A DNA stretch of 24,907 nt. Origin: Gamarada debralockiae (Eukaryota > Ascomycota > Leotiomycetes > Helotiales > Hyphodiscaceae). The position numbers and the translations under genes were made by a program. The notes below the pieces were generated by a model. That model saw nothing but the letters and a program-made list of their open reading frames with translations, ran no database searches and had not been told where the DNA came from. Shown here one piece after another: positions 19,691-24,907 of the stretch. The stretch spans positions 1 to 24,907 of the forward strand of contig NXFV01000638.1 of NCBI GenBank assembly GCA_002803225.1, in the 5' to 3' direction. How positions within the stretch are numbered: position 1 is the first letter of the stretch; every line of letters starts with the position of its first letter.

Positions 19691-19868
19691 CTAGCCAACG
19701 AGGAGACAGAGATTCTACAAGCGAGGCCCTCTGAGCTCGAAATCTACACTTTTCTGCACCGCATTTTCAATATATTTTTGATTAGTACCTGGTTGCATAT
19801 GCACCATCGTCACAATATTTCAGGAAAGCTTATTGGCCCATTTTTATCACGTGTAACAACACGTGATA
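19691..19868 (+). repeat. Dispersed short repeat, copy R1
   Basis: Core CTAGCCAACGAGGAGACAGA, then GCGAGGCCCTCTGAGCTCGA and AATCTACACTTTTCTGCACC, then GCATTTT. About 80 bp of weaker similarity follow, ending in CACGTG. Translated in the plus direction the core reads RPSELEIYTFLHRI. Best-kept copy together with R4. Confidence 0.8.
19845..19868. repeat. Perfect 10-bp inverted repeat around two CACGTG sites
   Basis: TATCACGTGT, spacer AACA, then ACACGTGATA. It sits at the 3' end of repeat copy R1 and can form a hairpin or bind a bHLH-type factor as two E-boxes. No function is known. Confidence 0.7.
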
Positions 19869-19984
19869 CTTAGCAAACACGCCAGCCACGCGGGGTTATT
19901 TTGATGTTATTCAAGCTGCTCGCCAGAGAAGAGGAAGGAGATGAATATAATCATATGTTGTATTGTTGTTCTTGGAATGACCAT

Positions 19985-20045
19985 CGAGGCCCAAAGCCCT
20001 CTGAGCTCGAAATCTTCGCTTTCCTGCACCGCATTTTCGGGAATG
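19985..20045 (+). repeat. Dispersed short repeat, copy R2
   Basis: AGCCCTCTGAGCTCGAAATC, then TTCGCTTTCCTGCACCGCAT and TTTCGG. Only the central core is kept; it reads KPSELEIFAFLHRI. The sequence between here and 20261 is an open but unrecognised frame. Confidence 0.75.
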
Positions 20046-20329
20046 TCGGAAGAGGCGCATCCGGATCGAGCTTTCATTCGAGATTTAGATTACGCTCCAG
20101 CGTTTAAGCGTACGTGGCTTCTCCGTCTTCGCCAGCCATCCAACTTTTCTCTTTCAGATATTGCGCGCACAATTCTTTGGTCCGATACCCGGAGCGGCGA
20201 GCAACACCAGCATCAAGAAGTTGTAAGCATACCAGCTCTTAACACGCGGCATCATAAATAGATCCGATCATTTTGTTGACTTCAGTAGGTATACTCTTTG
20301 GTCTCGCGGTGGCTCAGGAGGCAGACAGC

Positions 20330-20387
20330 AGGACGGTGGCCATGGAAGTCGGAATCCGCTAAGGAGTCTGTAACAACTCACCGGTCG
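20330..20387 (+). pseudogene. 28S (LSU) rRNA fragment
   Basis: GGACGGTGGCCATGGAAGTC, GGAATCCGCTAAGGAGTCTG and TAACAACTCACCGG match the near-universal large-subunit rRNA segment in this region, with one visible difference (GGAGTCTG for GGAGTGTG). About 45 bp upstream may also be rRNA-derived but I cannot confirm this. No flanking rRNA continues on the 3' side, so this is an isolated inserted fragment, not part of an rDNA unit. Confidence 0.85.
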
Positions 20388-20434
20388 TTTACAAGCGTAT
20401 GCCAGCACCTTACCACTCCATCCAAAAGAAAGCG

Positions 20435-20644
20435 CGTAGTAATTGGCATATAAGAGATAGTAGCGGCGTTGTCCGGTTTACCTTTTGTTACCGAAAAACT
20501 TCCTCGTTTTAAAAAGTCGCCGGATTTACGCCCAAATACTATATTTTCGCCTCTCGTTTTCAAAATTCTAAAATGTTGTCCTTAACTTTTTTAGGAATTT
20601 TTGGCGGCGATCTCCGACTATTCTCTTATATGCCAGTTACTACG
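20435..20644. mobile_element. 210-bp MITE-like element with ~28-bp inverted repeats
   Basis: The left end reads CGTAGTAATTGGCATATAAG, then AGATAGTAGCGG. The reverse complement of the right end reads CGTAGTAACTGGCATATAAG, then AGAATAGTCGG. The interior is AT-rich and non-coding, with inner GGCGGCG/CGCCGG patches. The family is not recognised, and the target duplication is unclear. It lies 47 bp after the 28S fragment. Confidence 0.75.
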
Positions 20645-20936
20645 GTAGCAGACTACGCAGCGTCGAGTGTCCAAAAAAACTGTTCAGCAGCCTAGAAGCT
20701 TGACCCCTAAGCATTCAAATAGTTTGAAATCGCGAATGCGCGCCTCTATTCTGTGCGAACATATAGCAACGCTCAAGTAGGTAGATTTCCCGGCATGGAC
20801 TCACGTTCTGCGTCCCAATCAGGCTTTTGTCCACCCTCCTTTGGGAGATGCGACTTAGTCTAGCTCTTTTTTTCTCTTCTTTGGGAAGGCGAACGTCGTC
20901 AAAATGCCGCATTGAGGAAGACTATTATCTGGCCAG
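20645..20936. other. Stretch without recognised features
   Basis: Short frames only. Contains a run of Ts followed by TCTCTTCTTTGGG around 20868-20885, with no assigned role. Confidence 0.4.
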
Positions 20937-21035
20937 CACGTGATCGGTAACTCAGCCAATGAGACACTAGCGAGTCTACAAACGAGGGCCTTCTGAAGTC
21001 AAAAATCCTCACTTTTCTGCACCGCATTTGGCCAG
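20937..21035 (+). repeat. Dispersed short repeat, copy R3
   Basis: CACGTG lies here at 20937-20942, on the 5' side. AACTCAGCCAATGAGACACT, then CGAGGGCCTTCTGAAGTC and CTCACTTTTCTGCACCGCAT follow. It is more diverged than R1 and R4, and the reading frame of the core is broken. Confidence 0.7.
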
Positions 21036-21538
21036 ATTTAGATGGGAGGTGCGCAGAATTGGCTCATTCTCGGTCGCAAATCGTGCGCCTAACGGAAAGT
21101 TGCAGGTAGATTGAGCTGGTTCGTACCCAATGAGAACCAATTCCCCACACCTCCTGCACACTGGGTGCGACGAAGACGAAAGTGTGGACTCCACCGTGCC
21201 GGGCCCATAATCTTAGGAACAGTGCTTGCTTTGGCCCCTATCCATCTCAAAAGGGCTCGAATCGCGACAAGATTGTCAAATCTATGGGGACATGCCAGTA
21301 CAACGATAAGCTCAAGTGGCTGGTGCTCAGTGCTCTTGGATCATGACGTTCCTGTTAACATCCGGAATGATAGAAGAGTATCCTTTCTAGTCGCCTAAGT
21401 ACATGATCCTTATATCATCGATAACACGGTTTATAGAATTGGAAGTCACTAGGTTTGGCTGTGTGAGGGTATCTTCGATGCCAAAAGACCTTGGGCTATG
21501 GGGCAACAAGTAGTGAGTTCGTCAGCCACATCGACCCT
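21036..21538. other. Stretch without recognised genes
   Basis: Open frames on both strands around 21009-21398 lack protein-like composition or splice support. It may be decayed HD-gene coding sequence upstream of copy 4, but similarity is not visible by eye. Confidence 0.35.
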
Positions 21539-21650
21539 CGAGAAGAAGAGCGTTATTGACTTCCTTGTAGCTACTCCTCTATGATGTGATGGAGGGGGCT
21601 TGTGTGCGCTAGATATCCAGGGATAGAGATATATGATAGTATCTTGTAGT
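21539..21650 (+). pseudogene. HD-gene 3'-end copy 4 (decayed)
   Basis: GAGAAGAAGAGCGTTATTGA then CTTCCTTGTAGCTACTCCTC reads SVIDFLVATPL with TGA at 21582-21584, parallel to IIDFIEASPL of the parent. The flank GGAGGGGGCTTGTGTGCGCT resembles that of copy 3. Confidence 0.7.
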
Positions 21651-21832
21651 AAAAATGTCCCACTTGAGTGAGGTAGCCTGGTACTCAGTATCACGTGCAT
21701 TTCAATCACGTTGTTTTCGTAGCAGTACCTTTAACGCAAATACAAGCTATACTCAATACGGCAGGCAGGTTCAACCAACAGGACGAATTTGGGCAATACT
21801 TCCGAGCTTGGTACTACTGGTTCATCAATCCA

Positions 21833-21974
21833 CAGAACTCAGCCAACGAGAAGAAAGTGGCTGTAGAAGCGAGACCGTCTGAACTCGAAATCTACACTTT
21901 TCTGCTCCGCATTTTGGGTCTCATCGTCCTGACATCGGCTTCAGCTGGGCCTCCGAGTATCACCGGGTCACGTG
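21833..21974 (+). repeat. Dispersed short repeat, copy R4
   Basis: AGAACTCAGCCAACGAGAAG, then AGCGAGACCGTCTGAACTCG and AAATCTACACTTTTCTGCTC. The core reads RPSELEIYTFLLRIL. CACGTG closes the copy at 21969-21974. It lies within an open frame (21695-21979) that has no other recognisable content. Confidence 0.8.
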
Positions 21975-22700
21975 CTTAAACATGTGATACACACATCATC
22001 TAACATACCCGCTGCCTTCCTTCGTTCTTACAGTAGTTATAGTGCAAACGACTCCGTTCTTAATCTAGTCTTCCCAACGTCGCCACAGTACCATTACCTT
22101 AGGATTCTCACTTTAAGAACCCTCGACAAGTACGCCATCACGAAAATCCGGGCCATTTCTTCGACTCCAGCCGGTATTTCGTCATTGAGTGGCGACAGGG
22201 TGTCTGAAACAGGACCAACTATTGCTGCCACCTAAGTAAGGACTGAGAAATTAGTCAAATCCAGAGGTATGTGGGACCTTTCATATTTCGTTGCAAAAGT
22301 CTCACGCTTGGGCGCGCCTTCGAAGCCGAAACCACGGGCTCTACAGTCTTTGCCGTCGAAACTCCGCTTACCATCCTAGAAACGTTTCCTTTGGCTCTAG
22401 CCACTCCAAATGGCTCGAATTCACAAATGTGATTGTCAAATCCATACCAGCATAAAAAAATTTTATGCTCATCACAGAAACCTGGCCAACAAACAACCAT
22501 GATTCTAAGTAGATATTTGCCGAGCACAGCTCTCTAAGGACGTTCCTAGTTGGCTGACAGGCTTTACGCTTGCTGCGAGAGCTAGGAACTAAGTATAGCT
22601 GCCAACACTCCCATTGAAGGGGCTGTAGAAACAACGGAAGCGGAAGAATCAATCTTGAGAATCTTGCCTCAACACCTGCACTGGCATGCCCAGCTGAGAT
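21975..22700. other. Stretch without recognised genes
   Basis: A plus-strand segment at about 22306-22434 (FEAETTGSTVFAVETPLTIL) has a protein-like look but is short, without start or splice sites, and is open on the minus strand as well. It may be a relic. The remainder looks non-coding. Confidence 0.35.
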
Positions 22701-22708
22701 GGTGCCAC

Positions 22709-22866
22709 AGAACTCAGCAACGAGAAAACAGTGATTCTCCAAGGATTCTACAAGCGAGGCCGTCTGAACTCGAAATCTTTACTTTTCTGCGCCACATTTT
22801 AACTAGAAATTGTCATAGGTGAGCGTCACATTTGAAGAGGCTTTACTGGTCCTTAAACATCACATG
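22709..22866 (+). repeat. Dispersed short repeat, copy R5
   Basis: AACTCAGCAACGAGAAAACA, GATTCTACAAGCGAGGCCGT, CTGAACTCGAAATCTTTACT and TTTCTGCGCCACATTTT. The core reads RPSELEIFTFLRHIL. The 3' part ends in CACATG at 22861-22866, one base from CACGTG. Confidence 0.75.
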
Positions 22867-23329
22867 AACTTTTACGTGCGTCCAACATAAGGAGAACTGG
22901 AGAAGGGCCAGAAGACATTCGAGGCAAAGTTCCTTCCAAAACCTCCTCAACCACCTGGCTGATTCGAGGCTAGATGCAACCCACAACTTCTCCTCCATCC
23001 CGGAAAATCGATAAATAATTGATCATTGGGTCGAGTTCACTCTGTTTCTAGTCCTGCGCTTACTCCACGTTATCTTCGACAGAATGATCACGTTTTCACG
23101 GCTTCTGAAGACTCGACAATCGATGGTTCACGTATCTAGACCCGTCTGGCGGCCGTTTCTAGGAGAATCAACCGCTTCTCAATGCGTAGGACGCTTACAT
23201 CAGTTGCGCAGTATTATTGAATGCTGTTTCGAATATAGAACTCGATGGGTTTTTCGGAATCTGCGGTTTTGTTTTCAAGCCGCGCGCTCTAATTGGGATT
23301 GAATGGAAGGGTACCGTCTGCTCCTACTG
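22867..23329. other. Stretch without recognised genes
   Basis: A 72-codon frame from ATG 23084 (MITFSRLLKTRQSM) is Arg/Ser-rich and faintly recalls the N-terminus of the HD gene, but similarity is too weak to call. It precedes HD copy 5. Confidence 0.3.
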
Positions 23330-23390
23330 TGGAGAAGAAGGGGTTTGTTGATTTCATTAAAGCTGCTTCTCTGCGAAGGGGAGTAAAGTG
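23330..23390 (+). pseudogene. HD-gene 3'-end copy 5 (decayed)
   Basis: GGAGAAGAAGGGGTTTGTTG then ATTTCATTAAAGCTGCTTCT reads FVDFIKAASL. The stop codon position is CGA instead of TGA, so the frame runs four codons further to a later TGA. Confidence 0.65.
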
Positions 23391-23497
23391 AGAAGGCAAT
23401 CATAGCCACATGTAATAATTACCTTGAAATGCTACTTTTTCCCAAACCCTTGTATCATATTGAGGCGCATTCTGCGCAGGAGCCTTCAACCTATGTA

Positions 23498-23684
23498 CGG
23501 TAAAACCTTGATATAAAAATACGCTCGGGACCGGACTTTGTATTCTTATATAAGAGGATATTCTTAGCAAAAGTGGTGGGCCTTACCAAAAAATACCCCT
23601 GCGGGACCAGAGAACTTATTCTTATTACCCAGGTTTTTAATAGGGTATGCTTATATCCAGGATTTTTATATCCAGGTTTTACTC
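23498..23684. mobile_element. 187-bp pogo/Fot1-like MITE
   Basis: It is flanked by TA (23496-23497 and 23685-23686). The left end CGGTAAAACCTTGATATAAA pairs with the reverse complement of the right end, GAGTAAAACCTGGATATAAA, both continuing AAT. The interior motif ATACGCTCGGGACCGG resembles the ATACGATCGGGGC of the element end at 1-139. There is no coding capacity. It sits immediately 5' of repeat copy R6, whose left part is missing. Confidence 0.78.
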
Positions 23685-23710
23685 TATGCCCTGAATCAAG
23701 TCAAGGAGAG

Positions 23711-23853
23711 AGCAATAACTTTACAAGCGAGGCCCTCTGAAATCGAAATCAACGGTTTTTGGCACCGCATTTATGGATTTCTTTAACGCCTACATTTTGT
23801 TCGGCACTGACGCATGTACAGAGAAATCATTGGTCTTTTGGTGATATCACGTG
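23711..23853 (+). repeat. Dispersed short repeat, copy R6 (5'-truncated)
   Basis: AGCAATAACTTTACAAGCGA, GGCCCTCTGAAATCGAAATC and GGCACCGCATTTATGG. The core reads RPSEIEI. The 3' part carries ATCATTGG and then TATCACGTGG (CACGTG at 23848-23853, and again about 27 bp later). The usual AACTCAGCCAACGAG head is absent where the MITE ends. Confidence 0.72.
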
Positions 23854-24058
23854 GAAGAATGCTCTGCGGTCTTATCACGTGGTCTAGTTGAAATCACGCT
23901 GTCTACCACCTTGGATCCTGAGGCATCTTAAGACCTGCAGCCAACTCAGAAGATCTTCCCAAGGTCGGGACGACTTCAGAGGCGCACTACCCTATCCAGA
24001 GCGGGAAGGAATCGCGCCCTCCTCCAGTTGCATAACATTAGGGCGAAAATATAACTCG

Positions 24059-24170
24059 ACCAACCAAAAGGCAGAAATTCGGGAAGCGAGGCCCTTGAGC
24101 CCGAAATCTATACCTTTTCTGCACCGCATTCTAAACGCGCTTTCACTATTCTGGAACATTATCACACGTG
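24059..24170 (+). repeat. Dispersed short repeat, copy R7
   Basis: ACCAACCAAAAGGCAGAAAT, GGGAAGCGAGGCCCTTGAGC, CCGAAATCTATACCTTTTCT and GCACCGCATTCTAAACG. CACGTG is at 24165-24170. It is the most diverged copy at the CTCTGAGCTCGA position. Confidence 0.7.
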
Positions 24171-24519
24171 ACCACCAGTGGATCCCTATATGCCCTCCAC
24201 AGCCCCTCAATTCTTCTTCCTTAAATATCACAACCGCAAGGACAGTCTTCATCTGATGTCCAGACAACACCATGGTACTACTATTATTAAACTTATCGCT
24301 ATAAAATCCCTCAACACGACCGCCATCACGATAAAACTCATTGCCACGTCAACTTCATCCGTACTCAGTCTCGCGGTTACTCGCCTCTCTCGTCAACAGC
24401 ATCGACTGCCACTAACCCTCCGACAGTTGCATGACGGATGATAACTGAGAAAAGAAAAAGAAAGGGATTGCTCCGATATCGCTCACTTTCTTTACATCCG
24501 CGTCAAAGGGTTCCTGATA
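24171..24519. other. Stretch without recognised genes
   Basis: Short frames only; an A-rich run (GAGAAAAGAAAAAGAAAG) at about 24447-24464. Nothing assignable. Confidence 0.4.
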
Positions 24520-24672
24520 TCAGTCTTGCTCCTGAGTGTATGGTTTTGGAGGACTTTTGGGACTAGGCTGTCGTTGCCCACTTGAGGCTCGTTCAGGTGA
24601 TTGGGATGGACGACACTTGCGCAACTCTGAATGACCTCCTCGTCTCTCAAAAGCTCGGCCAACATCTGCCCC
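24520..24672 (-). CDS. Possible terminal exon of an unknown gene
   Basis: On the minus strand a 50-codon open stretch ends at the TGA at 24520. It encodes a Ser/Pro/Arg/Gln-rich tail including GRAFERRGGHSELRKCRPSQ and SPKSPPKPYTQEQD. A plausible splice acceptor (AAGGGGCAG) lies near its 5' end, just after an in-frame TAA. No start codon or upstream exon can be supported inside the window. It may be the last exon of a gene extending past the edge, or chance. Confidence 0.25.
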   Translation of the reverse strand, partial: GADVGRAFERRGGHSELRKCRPSQSPERASSGQRQPSPKSPPKPYTQEQD

Positions 24673-24856
24673 TTATGGATCGATCTTCAACGTAGAAGTT
24701 AGGCGGCATCCATTTGAAGCTAACACAAAGAGACCTCATATGGAGAAGAAAATTTCATAGACCCCCAATCAAAACTCATCCTTGACAAAAACTTGCTTTG
24801 ATCCGAGTAATACCGTCTTTTCATACGCAAAAGTCAGTAACTCATTAACGTAAGTC

Positions 24857-24893
24857 ATGGCGTAATGCGTCTAATGGCGTAATGCGCCTAATG
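24857..24893 (+). repeat. 17-bp tandem repeat
   Basis: ATGGCGTAATGCGTCTA followed by ATGGCGTAATGCGCCTA, one mismatch, and the start of a third unit (ATG). It may belong to an element that continues past the window edge. Confidence 0.6.
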
Positions 24894-24907
24894 TACCTTT
24901 ACATATA

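Noticed and set aside
19685..19760. A tRNA gene at repeat R1
   Set aside because: A-box-like and weak B-box-like motifs are spaced correctly, but I could not form acceptor, anticodon and T stems. Kept only as a SINE-like hypothesis.
19941..20261. 106-codon plus-strand frame
   Set aside because: Contains part of repeat R2 in another frame, begins with a hydrophobic AT-rich run, and has no splice or homology support.
22255..22742. Two overlapping minus-strand frames of 90 and 124 codons
   Set aside because: Both strands are open, no start or splice context, and they overlap the R5 head; probably chance in decayed sequence.
1..24907. CRISPR arrays, bacterial operons, a biosynthetic gene cluster or a Starship-type cargo element
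   Set aside because: No array-like direct repeats, no tyrosine-recombinase captain, no polyketide/NRPS-type genes; the DNA is eukaryotic and fungal.

Overview
This window comes from a filamentous ascomycete genome, most likely Leotiomycetes/Helotiales; I cannot name a species. The eukaryotic evidence is direct: several genes are open only after removal of 44-177 nt GT-AG introns, a complete Sec61-gamma (SSS1) gene is present, and the transposons are of fungal types. A Tc1-type transposase relic has 13 internal stops, all TAG or TAA, which is the signature expected from CpA-to-TpA repeat-induced point mutation (RIP).

Layout, left to right. Positions 1-1466 are mobile-element debris: one end of a pogo/Fot1-like element beside a decayed Tad-type LINE. 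Positions 1750-3632 (minus) hold a four-exon ankyrin-repeat gene. Positions 4846-6190 are a full-length but dead Tc1/mariner-like element with well-kept terminal inverted repeats, lying beside a broken DUF21-like membrane protein gene. Positions 7107-9965 are the housekeeping core: a CPSF6 (CFIm68)-like RRM gene (minus) and SEC61-gamma (plus), divergently arranged around a shared region of about 0.9 kb.

Positions 10733-15663 carry the most unusual structure. An HD-domain (cyanamide-hydratase-like) gene is split by 4137 bp of foreign sequence exactly inside its conserved Asn-His-x-x-Arg motif. The insert carries an apparently intact four-exon gene of unknown function and a Myb/SANT-like gene. 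Positions 16156-18656 (minus) hold a gene for an 816-residue disordered and coiled-coil protein.

Positions 15956-24170 are rich in repeats. They contain four further decayed copies of the 3' end of the HD gene, all in the same orientation, and seven copies of a second short repeat that often ends near CACGTG. They also contain two MITE-like elements and a fragment of 28S rRNA. Apart from the HD copy at 15956-16095 and the coiled-coil gene, I see no convincing intact gene there. The last 0.4 kb holds only a possible terminal exon on the minus strand.

The genes do not form a pathway. CPSF6-like (mRNA 3'-end processing) and Sec61-gamma (ER translocon) are unrelated housekeeping genes; the rest is accessory. 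Gene models come from reading splice sites and frames by eye, and family names from recalled motifs. No database search was possible.
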